From positions 868,001 to 932,000 of the forward strand of contig NZ_JACJOT010000006.1 of assembly GCF_014695715.1 (NCBI RefSeq): a stretch of DNA of 64,000 bases, in the 5' to 3' direction. The notes under the pieces were generated by a model that worked only from the letters and a program-made list of their open reading frames with translations, was not told the origin of the DNA and did not search any database. A program made the translations under genes and the position numbers. This document shows, in pieces, positions 9,920-20,104 of this stretch; position 1 is the first letter of the stretch; each line of letters starts with the position of its first letter. Origin of the DNA: Microcoleus sp. FACHB-68. Its GTDB lineage: Bacteria; Cyanobacteriota; Cyanobacteriia; Cyanobacteriales; Oscillatoriaceae.

Positions 9920-11824
9920 TTAGTTTGAATCTGGGTTCTGAGTCCCGATCATTAACCCAATAAGTTCGGTTGCCTTTTCCGTATCTACCGGCTTAGAAAA
10001 TAAATATCCTTGCCCCAACTCGCACCCCAACTCGCGTAGTTTCTCTAGCTGTGCCGGTGTTTCGATACCTTCTGCCACAATATCCATCCCTCGACTACGA
10101 GCTAGCGTCACAATTGTCTGAACAATTTCTACGCCACTATTATCTGGTCCGATACGGCTGACAAAAGAGCGATCAATCTTTAAAGTATCAATTGGAAACT
10201 CGTGCAAGCGGCTTAAAGAAGAGTAGCCGGTGCCAAAGTCATCAATACACAATTGAATGCCAAGAGTTTTGAGCTGCTTCAACATCCTTTCTTCCCAAGA
10301 TAGTGTTTCTAGAATGCAACTTTCGGTAATCTCTAGCTTGAGTGAGTCTCTGGGAATACCAGTCTCCAGCAAAATTTCCTCGATTCGATTTAGCAAGTTT
10401 GGTTGCTTGAGCTGCACGGCTGAAAGATTCACACTAATTGTTAAGGGAAAAATTTGGGGAAACTGTTGCTGCCAAATATTGATTTGGCGACAAGCTTCCT
10501 GCAAAACCCACCACCCCAGATCGTTAATTAATCCAGTTTCTTCAGCCACAGGAATAAACTCGGAAGGCGGGTAGGTAACGCCCGATGCTTGATGCCAGCG
10601 CACCAAAGCTTCAAAGCCGCTCAGTTTCCCCGTAGAAAGGGCAACAATTGGCTGGTAATAAAGGCAAAATTCTTGGAGCGCAATTGCCCTTCTCAAGTCA
10701 TTTTCCATCTGCAAGCGTGCCATCGCAATCGTTTGCATGGCTGGATCAAAAACTTCGTAACGCCCTCTGCCTTGAGCTTTAGCATAATACATTGCGATAT
10801 CCGCATCCCTGAGTACGTCTTCTGGGCGATCGTAACCCATTGTGCTGTGGATGATACCAATGCTGATCTCGGTAAACACTTCATAATCGTTCAAATTCAA
10901 CGGCAGTCTTAATTGCTTTTGAATGCGTTCAGCCACCCTAATCGGTTCTTCCAAATCTTTAATATTTTCCAGCAAAATAACAAATTCATCGCCTCCAAAA
11001 CGCGCAACTGCATCTGTTTGGCGTAGAGAAGCTTGCAGTTTTGCGGCAACACTTTTTAGTAATTCATCGCCTACCAAGTGTCCGAGGCTATCATTAACCA
11101 CTTTGAAGCGATCCAAGTCAATAAATAGCACTGCATATAAATAATCTTGATGTGTATATGCTTTATTGATCGCCTGTTGCAGCCGGTTCATAAACCAAGC
11201 TCGGTTAGGCAACTCGGTTAGCCCATCATGAAAAGCATCATGCCCTAATTGTTCTTCTCTCTGCAATAACTGAGTTTGAGTTTGCTGGAGAGCGTGCAAA
11301 GCTTGTGTGAGTTCAGCCGTTTGAGAAGCCACCCGTTCTTCTAACTCAGCAGTGAGCGTCTGCAACGCCGCTTCCGCCTCTTTTCGCGCTTCAATTTCCT
11401 GCTTAAGAAGCACATTTTGTTTTTCTAACATCTTCGTCAAATTTCGTAGTCCCAGGTGTAACTGCACACGAGCAAGGACTTCCTCTTGCTGAAAGGGTTT
11501 GGTAATATAATCCACCGCTCCCAGCGATAGTCCTTTAACCTTATCCACCCGCTCAGTTAACGCTGTCATAAAAATTACAGGGATATCTTTTGTTGCCACC
11601 GATGCTTTTAAGCGGTAGCAGGTTTCAAAACCATCTATCCCCGGCATCATCACATCCAACAATATGATATCTGGCGAAACTTCTTTTAGCTTTTCAAGAG
11701 CGCTTTCCCCATCTTTAGCCACTAGAACTTTGAATCCTGACTCTCTTAAAAAGCTGAACAGAACTTTAAGGTTAGTAGAGTTATCGTCAACAATCAAAAT
11801 GGTGGATTCGTTGTTACTGTCCAT
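9920..11824 (-). CDS. Response regulator with GGDEF and EAL domains
   Basis: The 634-residue protein has an N-terminal receiver (acidic DDN, acceptor Asp in ILLDVMMPGIDG, Lys in ITKPF), a coiled-coil linker (about 140-200), a GGDEF domain and an EAL domain. The GGDEF signature is intact, with an RQTD inhibitory site five residues before it. EAL is also intact (FEALVRW), with DDFGTGYSSL and EGIET. The protein could therefore both make and degrade c-di-GMP; which activity dominates cannot be told. The start is set at ATG 11824 (MDSNNES), just before the receiver. The frame is open five codons further upstream, which would overlap the upstream pseudogene. That remnant lies only five bases upstream, suggesting a former operon of hybrid kinase and effector. 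Confidence 0.93.
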   Translation of the reverse strand: MDSNNESTILIVDDNSTNLKVLFSFLRESGFKVLVAKDGESALEKLKEVSPDIILLDVMMPGIDGFETCYRLKASVATKDIPVIFMTALTERVDKVKGLSLGAVDYITKPFQQEEVLARVQLHLGLRNLTKMLEKQNVLLKQEIEARKEAEAALQTLTAELEERVASQTAELTQALHALQQTQTQLLQREEQLGHDAFHDGLTELPNRAWFMNRLQQAINKAYTHQDYLYAVLFIDLDRFKVVNDSLGHLVGDELLKSVAAKLQASLRQTDAVARFGGDEFVILLENIKDLEEPIRVAERIQKQLRLPLNLNDYEVFTEISIGIIHSTMGYDRPEDVLRDADIAMYYAKAQGRGRYEVFDPAMQTIAMARLQMENDLRRAIALQEFCLYYQPIVALSTGKLSGFEALVRWHQASGVTYPPSEFIPVAEETGLINDLGWWVLQEACRQINIWQQQFPQIFPLTISVNLSAVQLKQPNLLNRIEEILLETGIPRDSLKLEITESCILETLSWEERMLKQLKTLGIQLCIDDFGTGYSSLSRLHEFPIDTLKIDRSFVSRIGPDNSGVEIVQTIVTLARSRGMDIVAEGIETPAQLEKLRELGCELGQGYLFSKPVDTEKATELIGLMIGTQNPDSN

Positions 11825-11829
11825 ATTAA

Positions 11830-13050
11830 TCATCCACAAAATATGTTTTTACAAACTTTATTATTTCTTTTTCTGCAAAATTTTAAGCCCATTACTGGCA
11901 TCACTAAGTCTGTAATTATTAAATCTGGTTTAAAATAAGCAGCCTGATCTAGCCCCTCTTGTCCATTACACGCTTCCATAATTTTAAAACCAAGAGGCTC
12001 TAGCATATTTCTAAGGACATTTCGATTCTCACGCCGATCATCTACGAGCAAAATTTTATATGTTTCTCCTCTAAAGCCGCTTATTTTATCTGAAAAATTC
12101 ATTGAATCTGACTCAATATATTGAGACGCTACAGGCAAATCTAAGTCGAAATAAAAAATGCTGCCGGCACCAAGAACACTCTCGACTTTTAAGGGGACAC
12201 TGCTTTCAATCGCTTTTAATATCAGTGTTTCCTTGCCATCCTTGCTTTTGAGAAATGGGTTCTCGGAGGTGGAAGAAGCCACTAGCAGCCCCGACCTTTC
12301 TATGATAAAGGTTTTTCCTGATTTTCCTATTTTTAAACTTTGCAGGAAGTCACCAATTTCTGACAAAAATAAATCGGTACTGACGACTCCCCGGAACGTG
12401 CCATTTTTGTCGTAAAATGGCTGGCTAGCGGAGATTCCCAGACTGGGTTGAATATAATATTGATAAATTTTATTCCATTGAGATTTGCCGGCAGCTTTTG
12501 CGGTCTTATACCAAGGGCGAATGCGGGGATCATAGCCTATGTGTACTTCTTTAAACTCTGTTGGATTGCCCTGCTTATCTGCCTTGATTATTGTATTAAT
12601 AAAATTTGTAGATTTATCTGTTATTTCAATAACAACTGTGCCATCATCCTTATAATCGGCACCCGCATATTCTTTACGTTCTCCTCCGAAACTAATGTAG
12701 TTTACGGTGGGAAATTGCTGCAGTTGCCAGAAAAAGTAACTTCTCATCGGAATCATGTTATTTGGATTCCATAGATCGAAGCGACGAATGGCATCAACAC
12801 TGATGGCATTAACCAAATGAGGCGTTTCTAAGTAAGTGTGAAGTTGCTGCTTGATGCGACCAAGAACCTCCATTCGCAATTGGCTGGTGACATTGTTGAC
12901 AGCAATTGTTCCATTTCGTAGCGAAAACCACCCAGTCAGTCCCACAGCGGCAAAAATTTGCAGGACGAAGGGAACGACTAAAACGAGGCGCAGGGGGATT
13001 TTTCCGGGGCTTTTTGCTGCAATTTGAGACTCGGTTGTAATTAGCGTCAT
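11830..13050 (-). pseudogene. Remnant of a Cache-domain hybrid histidine kinase (internal deletion)
   Basis: An open frame of 406 residues remains, but it is not a complete protein. It begins with a membrane helix (about 20-45) and an extracytoplasmic Cache sensor (about 75-265). At about residue 286 (near 12190) the Cache domain runs straight into the last strand of an HATPase domain (KVESVLGAGSIFYFDLDLP). The second membrane helix, HAMP, HisKA and most of HATPase are missing. A receiver follows (LLVDD, acceptor Asp in IITDLVMPV) but breaks off after VMPVMG at about 11889, where DGFEL-type sequence is expected; an unrelated tail then ends in a stop. This looks like in-frame internal loss plus a 3' lesion. 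It could still be a membrane sensor fragment, but kinase activity is impossible. Confidence 0.8.
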
Positions 13051-13469
13051 GCTGGAGTCGTTTTAGTGTTGGAATGGTTTCGATAACAACTGTGGCGAAC
13101 TCTTGGCCATGCAAAGCCGGCTCTATGGTAGTGATCTATGCCCTATATTTTGAACGTCAATTGTATTTAGTGATATCTTATTCATCAAACTTAAGGAAGC
13201 ACTCCAAGGAACTGAGAAAAGTTTAACTTTAAATCAATAGATGTCGTTTATTGAGAATATTTTTGGGTTGAGCGATGTTGGAGGAACCGGCGCAACATCA
13301 AACAGGTGATGCCGGCATCAACAAGCGATGCAATTTTTACTTACATAACCTGCCGCGCTGCTATTTACGGAAGTGGCTTTATTTTAGGGGCAATTCCGCT
13401 TTGGTATTACTAACGTTGCTCGAATCCTGCTCGTAAACAAAATTACAGCAGCCATCGCTTAGCATTCGT
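13051..13469. other. Intergenic stretch, 419 bp, no gene supported
   Basis: The region lies between the Cache remnant and the Uma2-type gene. It holds short GATGCCGGCATC palindromes near 13310 but no supported gene or terminator. Confidence 0.5.
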
Positions 13470-14099
13470 TTACACTTTAGTCTTAACCCAAGCGCGGAAT
13501 GATTGTAACAAAGCGATTTCGCCGGCAGTTTTACTTTGCTCTACAAATCCAGCGATTTCTGTTACAGATACTAGCGGAAATGCAAGGCTGAACTCACGCT
13601 CAACATAATTTTCCTCTAGAAGCTGATAAAACTTTAAAACTCGCCCGTTATATTTCCAAAGTTCAGGAATGCCGAGTGCTGAATAAATCCCGAACTTATT
13701 AACAGAACTGCTAGTAATATCAATTTCAACGGCTAAATCAGGAGGCAGATCAGTTTTTAAATCAAGTGTTTGCCGGCCTCTCACTGCCGACTCATTTTGA
13801 ATATAATAACAATTGTCCGGTTCTATGCCTTTTTTTAAATCCTCTCGCTTCAGCGTCATCGAGCCGGCACTTTTAATTTCAATCCCCAGTTCTTCTGCCA
13901 AAATAACAATAAGACGATCTAACTGAATTTTAGGATTTTCATGCTCGTAAAGGGGAGTCATAATTTCAAGAATCTCACCATCATAGGCAAATCGCCAACC
14001 CCGATCTTCACCTGTATCCCTCAGTATGGCTTCAAAAGTTGGCCAGCTAATATTTTTAAGGATGGTTCGCTGTTCTGCTGGAGTTGAGGTCGTAATCAT
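13470..14099 (-). CDS. Uma2 family (DUF820) restriction-endonuclease-fold protein
   Basis: The 209-residue protein has the PD-(D/E)xK-like core of the Uma2 family, which is greatly expanded in cyanobacteria. Visible features are WRFAYDGEILEIMTP near the start, GIEPDNCYYI in the middle and the catalytic-type strand PPDLAVEIDITSSSVNK. The conserved Asp and Glu-x-Asp positions are kept, so it may be an active nuclease, but substrates of this family are not established. The start at 14099 has GGAGA about 15 bases upstream. The gene stands alone; I see no toxin-antitoxin or mobile-element partner. Confidence 0.85.
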   Translation of the reverse strand: MITTSTPAEQRTILKNISWPTFEAILRDTGEDRGWRFAYDGEILEIMTPLYEHENPKIQLDRLIVILAEELGIEIKSAGSMTLKREDLKKGIEPDNCYYIQNESAVRGRQTLDLKTDLPPDLAVEIDITSSSVNKFGIYSALGIPELWKYNGRVLKFYQLLEENYVEREFSLAFPLVSVTEIAGFVEQSKTAGEIALLQSFRAWVKTKV

Positions 14100-14186
14100 C
14101 TCAAAATTATCTCCATGCGACGATACAAGAGTCGATAAATTTTAAAGTAAATAAGTTAAGCGTTGCTCAGCCGGCCAGAGAAATTG

Positions 14187-14546
14187 TCAATCACCCCCGC
14201 TATCACACCCACCATCACTACCGCTATCACACCCACTATCTCCACCACTATCACCCCCGCCACCGCCATCGCTATCACCCCAACTCCCTCCACCGAAACT
14301 ATCACTTATACTCCAATAACTATTATTCAAATCACTATCTCGAAAAGTATCTCTAGAATTGCTTCTAGTATTTTTACTTTCCTCTAATACATTTGCAGCC
14401 TTCTTTGCAGCTAAAGAAATCAACAAGTAACTTCCAAGGTATATAAGAGATATCAGCCAACCATTCATCGTGTTTCCTGCATTTTTAACTACAGCAGCCG
14501 AAAAAATTAACAAGTAAATTCCAAAAAATATCAGCCAACCATTCAT
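14187..14546 (-). CDS. Small membrane protein with Gly/Asp/Ser-rich tail and duplicated start
   Basis: The predicted protein has 119 residues, with two hydrophobic segments (about 3-21 and 29-46) and a low-complexity tail rich in Gly, Asp, Ser and Cys from about residue 84. The start MNGWLI is repeated at residue 27. At the DNA level about 42 bases are duplicated (14451-14493 and 14528-14570), including the ribosome site AGGAAACA before each ATG, so translation could also begin at 14468. I do not recognise the family. Gly-rich tails of this sort are common in cyanobacterial membrane proteins. It lies between the Uma2-type gene and sufS on the same strand. Confidence 0.6.
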   Translation of the reverse strand: MNGWLIFFGIYLLIFSAAVVKNAGNTMNGWLISLIYLGSYLLISLAAKKAANVLEESKNTRSNSRDTFRDSDLNNSYWSISDSFGGGSWGDSDGGGGGDSGGDSGCDSGSDGGCDSGGD

Positions 14547-14647
14547 TGTGTTTCCTCGCTTTTTAACTAATGAGCGGAAATTCCTAAATTCTCTGAAATA
14601 CTCATTTTTATTTGCTTGATAGGGTGGAAATGGCCCACCCTAGTCAT

Positions 14648-15910
14648 TCAAGCAAAAATCCCGCCGAAAAATTCAATCGCTTCTTTTAAAGAACCGACGA
14701 AAATATCAATTTCCTCACGGGTATTGTAGAAATACAAACTTGCCCGTGCGGTCGATTGAGCCTTTAAATAGCGGTGTAAAGGTTGCGTGCAATGATGACC
14801 GGCACGAATGGCAACCCCCGCTTGATCTAAAATTGTAGAGAGATCGTGGGGGTGAACATCACCGGCAGTAAAAGCAGCCAGCGCCGCCCTGCCACTGCCA
14901 TCTGCTTTCGGCTGGGGACCATAAAGGGTGAGTTCAGGAATTTGTCGCAATTGCTCGAACAAATAACCTGTCAATTCATGCTCATAAGCCTCAATATTGT
15001 GCATTCCCACACTCATGAGGTAATCGACTGCCGCACCTAATGCAATCGCCTCCGCAATTGCCGGCGTTCCCGCTTCAAATTTTGCCGGCACGTCTGCATA
15101 AGTCGAGTGATCTAGAAATACATCGGCAATCATTTCACCACCGCCCAAAAACGGGGGCATTGAGCGTAAAACCTCTAATTTCCCATACAGAAAACCAATG
15201 CCGGTGGGAGCGCACATTTTATGCCCGGAAGCCACTAACCAATCACAGTCAAGCGCCTGAACATCAATCGCCATGTGAGGCGCACTTTGGCAAGCGTCAA
15301 CTAACACTTTTGCGCCGTACTTGTGGGCAATTTCTGCAATTTCGCGCACCGGATTGATGCAGCCTAAAGTATTAGAAACATGAACCACAGACACCAATTT
15401 CGTTTTATCTGAAATCAGTGTTTTAAACTGCTCCATGTCAAACTCTTGGGTTTCAGTTAGCTCAACAAACTTCAGCACCGCGCCGGTTTTCTGAGCGACT
15501 ATTTGCCAGGGAACTAAATTGCTGTGGTGTTCCATTACCGAGAGAATAATTTCATCTCCTCGCTGCAACGTACTCAAACCCCAAGCGTAGGCAACCAAAT
15601 TAATCGCCTCGCTGGCATTGCGAGTGTAAATAATCTCTTGATGCGATGCCGCATTCACAAATTTAGCGACTTTTTCCCGCGCCGCTTCATAGGCGTCTGT
15701 TGCCCTGGCGCTGAGGGTATGAACGCCTCTATGAACGTTAGAATTGTACTGATCGTAGTACATTTTTAAGGTTTCAATCACCTGCAAAGGCTTTTGAGAC
15801 GTTGCGGCATTATCCAAATAAACTAAACGATGTCCGTTGACTTCTTGCAGCAAAATTGTGAAGTCCGGGCGAACCCTACTAGCGAGCGTTTTTTCTTGAG
15901 TGAGAGTCAT
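14648..15910 (-). CDS. sufS: Cysteine desulfurase SufS
   Basis: This PLP enzyme takes sulfur from cysteine as a persulfide and feeds Fe-S cluster assembly. It has 420 residues, typical of group II desulfurases. K231 in [10 protein letters not shown] is the PLP lysine and C374 in AGHHCTQP is the persulfide cysteine. HHSNLVPWQ and the N-terminal YLDNAATSQ motif are also present. It is the last of the leftward suf genes, 295 bases after sufD. That gap holds a palindrome, so sufS may be partly separate in expression. No sufE is visible in the window. Confidence 0.97.
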   Translation of the reverse strand: MTLTQEKTLASRVRPDFTILLQEVNGHRLVYLDNAATSQKPLQVIETLKMYYDQYNSNVHRGVHTLSARATDAYEAAREKVAKFVNAASHQEIIYTRNASEAINLVAYAWGLSTLQRGDEIILSVMEHHSNLVPWQIVAQKTGAVLKFVELTETQEFDMEQFKTLISDKTKLVSVVHVSNTLGCINPVREIAEIAHKYGAKVLVDACQSAPHMAIDVQALDCDWLVASGHKMCAPTGIGFLYGKLEVLRSMPPFLGGGEMIADVFLDHSTYADVPAKFEAGTPAIAEAIALGAAVDYLMSVGMHNIEAYEHELTGYLFEQLRQIPELTLYGPQPKADGSGRAALAAFTAGDVHPHDLSTILDQAGVAIRAGHHCTQPLHRYLKAQSTARASLYFYNTREEIDIFVGSLKEAIEFFGGIFA

Positions 15911-16205
15911 GGGATTGCTGGATAAAGAATGAAGTTTGAAATCGTATCTTGTCTGTAATCCAATACTTCTGAGGTTTTGAATTTGACCTGTTAAAGGCTA
16001 GAAGATTAAGCCAAGAAGGATTGGTATTTAACCCACTCACCCGCCAGATATTTAAATTTCTGGCTAATACTCAACTCAGATAAATTCGACACTGAAAGGG
16101 TGAGTGAAGCAGTCTTCAATATGAATGTATAAGCTCATTTTTAGCAGTCCATTTTAACGGACTTTTGCGATGAGCCGAGGATTTAAATCCCCGGCTTGAT
16201 TGTAG
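15911..16205. other. sufD-sufS intergenic region with palindrome
   Basis: The 295-bp gap contains a nearly perfect 24-base palindrome at 16173-16196 (AGCCGAGGATTT then AAATCCCCGGCT, one mismatch), about ten bases after the sufD stop. It could be an mRNA-processing or pausing element. No T-tract follows on the minus strand. Confidence 0.4.
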
Positions 16206-17579
16206 TTAGGATCTACAAGCGACACACTGAGAAAGCATTTTTCGCAAAGAAACCACCGGCAACTGCTGAATAATTTCGCCGGCAAACGCATCCATCAGCA
16301 AATTGCAACTGGCTTCTCTATCCAAGCCGCGACTTTGCAGATAAAACACTTCATCAGCCTCTAACTGGCTAACCGTTGCACCGTGGGAACACTTGACATT
16401 ATCAGCCGTAATTTCTAGCTGCGGTTTTGTATCCACACGCGCCTTCGGAGATAGCAGCAAATTACGATTCAACTGTGCTGCATTTGTCAACTGCGCCGGC
16501 TTGGGAACAAACACTTTCCCGTTAAACACTGCATGAGCGCGATCATCCACAATACATTTATGCAGTTGATTCGTCGTGCCGTGGGGGTGGTTGAGTGCGA
16601 TTGTACTGTGAGTGTCTCCCAACTGTTCACCGGCAAGCATGGTTAAACCATAGAGTGCGGTATCCGTCGCCTCGCCGGTTTGGAAAACCTCTAAATTGTG
16701 CCGTGACAGCTTTCCACCCAAACTTACCGCATGACAGGCATAGCGACTGTTTCGGGCTTGTGAAACCGCTGTTTTGCCAATGTGAAACGCATCACCCCCG
16801 TCTCGTTGAATGCGAAGATGGACAACCGAGGCATTTTCCTGTGCCCAAATTTCCGTTACCGCATTCGTAAAATAAGGGTGAGCAGTTGAGACATCGGGAC
16901 ATCCCTGCGCCGCAGTTGCGTAATGCTCAACCAGCGTCAGCGCACTTCCCGCCTCAGCAACTACCAGACAGCGCGGCTGCACAAACACCGGCACCTCACC
17001 CGTAACCGAGACAAACAGCAGGTGAACCGGCACCTCGACGGCTTGATTTTTTGCTACCCACACCACTGCCGCATCCGTCAAACCGGCAGTATTCAGCGCA
17101 GTGAACACTTCCTGTGCACCCGGTTGCTTCGCCAGATACTCACCGAGGCGTTGGCGTTCATTTGCCGGCAATTGGCCTAAATTTCCCACAAACACGCCTT
17201 CTGGCAAGCCGGTAAGAGAAGACAGCTTGGGTGCAAAAACACCGTTGACAAAAACGAGCCGACTGTCAGAGGCTTCCGGCAACATCAGCAACTCAATCGG
17301 CACATCTGCCGGTTCCGGGGGTTCAGGCAACGCGCCGGCAAAATTCACTTCTAACAGTTTGGAAAGATCCGTAAACCGCCATTCCTCATCCCGTTTTGTA
17401 GGAATTGCCAATTCGCGCACCCACGTCGCTGCATGATCCCGCACCTGCTGCAACCAAGCTGCCGTTTGAGCGTCTAGTGCGAACTCCGGGGGAACAATCC
17501 GCGAAACGCCCCCACGCGCCTCATGCAGCAACTGATCTAAATAGGTCACTTCTGGCTTAACCGCAACTTGATTGCTCAT
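16206..17579 (-). CDS. sufD: Fe-S cluster assembly protein SufD
   Basis: SufD is the scaffold partner of SufB in the SufBC2D complex. The protein has 457 residues. The N-terminal helical part contains [10 protein letters not shown], and the C-terminal beta-helix half carries [24 protein letters not shown], the SufB/SufD family signature including the conserved His near the end. Its ATG overlaps the sufC stop by four bases (17576-17579), so the two are translationally coupled. Confidence 0.96.
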   Translation of the reverse strand: MSNQVAVKPEVTYLDQLLHEARGGVSRIVPPEFALDAQTAAWLQQVRDHAATWVRELAIPTKRDEEWRFTDLSKLLEVNFAGALPEPPEPADVPIELLMLPEASDSRLVFVNGVFAPKLSSLTGLPEGVFVGNLGQLPANERQRLGEYLAKQPGAQEVFTALNTAGLTDAAVVWVAKNQAVEVPVHLLFVSVTGEVPVFVQPRCLVVAEAGSALTLVEHYATAAQGCPDVSTAHPYFTNAVTEIWAQENASVVHLRIQRDGGDAFHIGKTAVSQARNSRYACHAVSLGGKLSRHNLEVFQTGEATDTALYGLTMLAGEQLGDTHSTIALNHPHGTTNQLHKCIVDDRAHAVFNGKVFVPKPAQLTNAAQLNRNLLLSPKARVDTKPQLEITADNVKCSHGATVSQLEADEVFYLQSRGLDREASCNLLMDAFAGEIIQQLPVVSLRKMLSQCVACRS

Positions 17580-18367
17580 CGCGCCCCCACCTCAGCTTCC
17601 TCGTCTTCTGTCACCCAGTCATAGCCGCGACTTTCTAATTCCAAAGCTAATTCTTTGGTGCCGGTGGTAACAATTTTTCCAGCTTCCATTACATGGACAA
17701 AATCGGGCACAATGTAAGTCAGCAACCGCTGATAGTGCGTAATCACCAGCATTGTATTTTGAGCATTAGCAATGGTGTTTACGCCATTGGATACGATCTT
17801 CAGCGCATCAATATCTAGCCCTGAATCTGTCTCATCCAAAATGGCTAATTTCGGTTCTAGCAGTGCCATTTGCAAAATTTCATTTCGCTTCTTTTCGCCG
17901 CCAGAAAAACCTTCATTGACGCTGCGACTTAAGAAAGCTGGATTCATTTTGACAACTTCCAGTTTTTCTTTGATTAAGTCATCAAAATCAAATACGTCTA
18001 ATTCTTCTAAACCCTTCTGTTTTTGGTGAGAGTTATAAGCCACACGCAAAAAGTCAAGATTGCTGACACCAGGAATTTCCAGAGGGTATTGGAACGCTAA
18101 GAAAACACCGGCTCTCGCCCGATCTTCGGGTTCTAATTCTAGCAAATTTTGTCCGAGAAAGATGACTTCGCCGCCTGTTACGGTGTAGTCAGGATGGCCG
18201 GCTAATACTTTAGAAAAGGTACTTTTTCCTGAGCCGTTTGGCCCCATGATGGCATGGATTTCTCCTGCCTTCATTTCTAAGTTCAAACCTTTTAATATTT
18301 CGATGCCATCTACTTCAGCTTTTAAATCCCGAACTGATAGCACAACTTCACTATTCTCGATAATCAT
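17576..18367 (-). CDS. sufC: Fe-S cluster assembly ATPase SufC
   Basis: SufC is the soluble ABC-type ATPase that drives the SufBCD scaffold. It has 263 residues. Walker A is GPNGSGKST (42-50), the ABC signature is SGGEKKRNE, Walker B is [12 protein letters not shown], and the switch His lies in VITHYQRLL. There is no membrane segment, as expected. It lies 175 bases after sufB; the gap holds a perfect 17-bp inverted repeat. It overlaps sufD by four bases. Confidence 0.97.
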   Translation of the reverse strand: MIIENSEVVLSVRDLKAEVDGIEILKGLNLEMKAGEIHAIMGPNGSGKSTFSKVLAGHPDYTVTGGEVIFLGQNLLELEPEDRARAGVFLAFQYPLEIPGVSNLDFLRVAYNSHQKQKGLEELDVFDFDDLIKEKLEVVKMNPAFLSRSVNEGFSGGEKKRNEILQMALLEPKLAILDETDSGLDIDALKIVSNGVNTIANAQNTMLVITHYQRLLTYIVPDFVHVMEAGKIVTTGTKELALELESRGYDWVTEDEEAEVGAR

Positions 18368-18481
18368 CTGTCTGTTTTTTTGCGTCCTCTACGCCGGCAA
18401 TCGGGGAATTTATTTTAACCGCAGATTCCGCAGGTGAAACTTGAATGTGCTGCACTCGTCATAGGAGTTCCACCTGCGTCC

Positions 18482-18536
18482 ACAGATAAACACAGATGAT
18501 AGGAGATAATATCTGTGTCCATCTGTGTTTATCTGT
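18482..18536. repeat. Perfect 17-bp inverted repeat between sufB and sufC
   Basis: ACAGATAAACACAGATG (18482-18498) is the exact reverse complement of 18520-18536, with a 21-base loop that itself contains ATCTGTGT. The element ends six bases from the sufB stop. It could tune the sufB:sufC mRNA ratio; without a T-tract it is a poor terminator. The CACAGATAAACACAGAT type of sequence is a dispersed repeat I associate with cyanobacterial genomes. Confidence 0.6.
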
Positions 18537-18542
18537 AGTTTT

Positions 18543-19982
18543 TTAACCAACGGTTCCTTCAAGTTTTAAGCTCAACAGTCTATCCGCTTCTACCGCAAAT
18601 TCCATTGGCAGTTCATTAAAGACTTGTTTGCAGAAACCGCTGATCATCATGGAAATGGCATCTTCGGAAGAAATGCCTCGTTGTGCGAAGAAGAACAGCT
18701 GATCTTCTCCAATTTTGGAGGTAGATGCTTCGTGTTCTACTTTGGCGGTGTTGTTTTGGACTTGAATGTAGGGGAAGGTATTGGCTTGGGCATTATCGCC
18801 AATTAGCATAGAGTCGCACTGGGAATAATTCCGTGCGCCGGTTGCTTTTGGCCCCATTTTCACTAAGCCACGATAGCTATTTTTGGAGTTGCCGGCAGAA
18901 ATTCCTTTGGAAATAATCGTGCTGCGGGTGTTTTTGCCGATATGCACCATTTTGGTGCCGGTGTCGGCTTGCTGTTTGTGATTGGTTAGGGCAACTGAGT
19001 AAAATTCCCCAACAGAATTATCACCAACTAATACACAACTGGGATATTTCCAAGTAATTGCAGAGCCGGTTTCCACTTGTGTCCAAGAAATCTTGGAATT
19101 GACGCCTTGGCACAAACCCCGTTTGGTGACAAAGTTGTAAATTCCGCCTTTGCCATTTTCATCGCCGGCATACCAGTTTTGCACCGTGGAATATTTAATT
19201 TCCGCGTTATCCATCGTCACCAATTCCACGACGGCAGCGTGTAATTGGTTGGTGTCAAACATGGGGGCGGTGCAGCCTTCCAAATAAGTGACAGAACTGC
19301 CTTCTTCCGCAACAATTAAGGTTCGCTCAAACTGACCCGAATCGCCGTTGTTAATCCGGAAGTAGGTAGACAGATCCATCGGGCATTTGACGCCTTTGGG
19401 AATATATACAAAGGAGCCATCGCTAAACACCGCTGAGTTGAGTGCTGCGAAGAAATTATCGCCCACCGGCACCACGCTACCCAGGTATTTTTTGATCAAT
19501 TCTGGATAGTCTTTGACTGCCTCAGAAATCGAGCAGAAAATCACGCCTTCTTTGGCAAGTTTTTCTCTAAATGTTGTGGCAATAGAAACACTATCAAAGA
19601 CCGCATCAACGGCAACATTAGAAAGTCGCTTTTGTTCTGAAAGCGGAATTCCTAATTTTTCAAATGTTTCTAGCAAAGTCGGATCAACTTCTTCCAAACT
19701 GTTAAGCTTTTTGGCCTGTTGTTTGGGCGCAGAGTAATAAATAATGTCTTGATAATTAATCTGCGGATAAGTAACATGAGGCCACGTTGGCTCGGTCATT
19801 TTGAGCCACTGCCGGTAAGCTTTCAAGCGGAATTCCAGCATGAATTCCGGCTCGTTTTTCTTGGCAGAAATCAAGCGGACAACATCTTCACTCAACCCAC
19901 GAGGGATGGTGTCGGATTCAATGTCGGTGACAAACCCGTATTTGTAGGGTTGGTTAACTAAGGTTTTGACTGTAGCACTCAT
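18543..19982 (-). CDS. sufB: Fe-S cluster assembly protein SufB
   Basis: SufB is the core scaffold subunit on which Fe-S clusters are built. The protein has 479 residues, the usual length. It contains [38 protein letters not shown], and the C-terminal [15 protein letters not shown] and [16 protein letters not shown] motifs. The cysteine in the EGCTAP segment matches a region linked to sulfur acceptance. The start ATSATV-type N-terminus at 19982 is typical. The gene lies 122 bases downstream of ftrC on the same strand. No SufR operator is visible in that gap, so it probably depends on the promoter upstream of ftrC or on a local promoter I cannot see. Confidence 0.97.
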   Translation of the reverse strand: MSATVKTLVNQPYKYGFVTDIESDTIPRGLSEDVVRLISAKKNEPEFMLEFRLKAYRQWLKMTEPTWPHVTYPQINYQDIIYYSAPKQQAKKLNSLEEVDPTLLETFEKLGIPLSEQKRLSNVAVDAVFDSVSIATTFREKLAKEGVIFCSISEAVKDYPELIKKYLGSVVPVGDNFFAALNSAVFSDGSFVYIPKGVKCPMDLSTYFRINNGDSGQFERTLIVAEEGSSVTYLEGCTAPMFDTNQLHAAVVELVTMDNAEIKYSTVQNWYAGDENGKGGIYNFVTKRGLCQGVNSKISWTQVETGSAITWKYPSCVLVGDNSVGEFYSVALTNHKQQADTGTKMVHIGKNTRSTIISKGISAGNSKNSYRGLVKMGPKATGARNYSQCDSMLIGDNAQANTFPYIQVQNNTAKVEHEASTSKIGEDQLFFFAQRGISSEDAISMMISGFCKQVFNELPMEFAVEADRLLSLKLEGTVG

Positions 19983-20042
19983 CGTCAGTGTGTTCTCTCT
20001 AATCTCTCAGAATCGGAAGTTCGTTCGCCGGCAGGTAGGCGT

Positions 20043-20077
20043 TGCCCACCTATTCTTTCTCTCTCTCAGGGTGGGCA
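20043..20077. repeat. Inverted repeat between ftrC and sufB
   Basis: TGCCCACC (20043-20050) pairs with GGTGGGCA (20070-20077) over a 19-base pyrimidine-rich loop. It lies between ftrC and sufB and might weaken or protect the downstream transcript. It has no T-tract. Confidence 0.4.
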
Positions 20078-20104
20078 TTGCCCAGCCAAATGTCCTGCAA
20101 TTTT

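Noticed and set aside
13470-14099. Uma2-type protein as sign of a mobile element
   Set aside because: No transposase, terminal repeat or target duplication nearby; the family is ordinary in cyanobacterial chromosomes.
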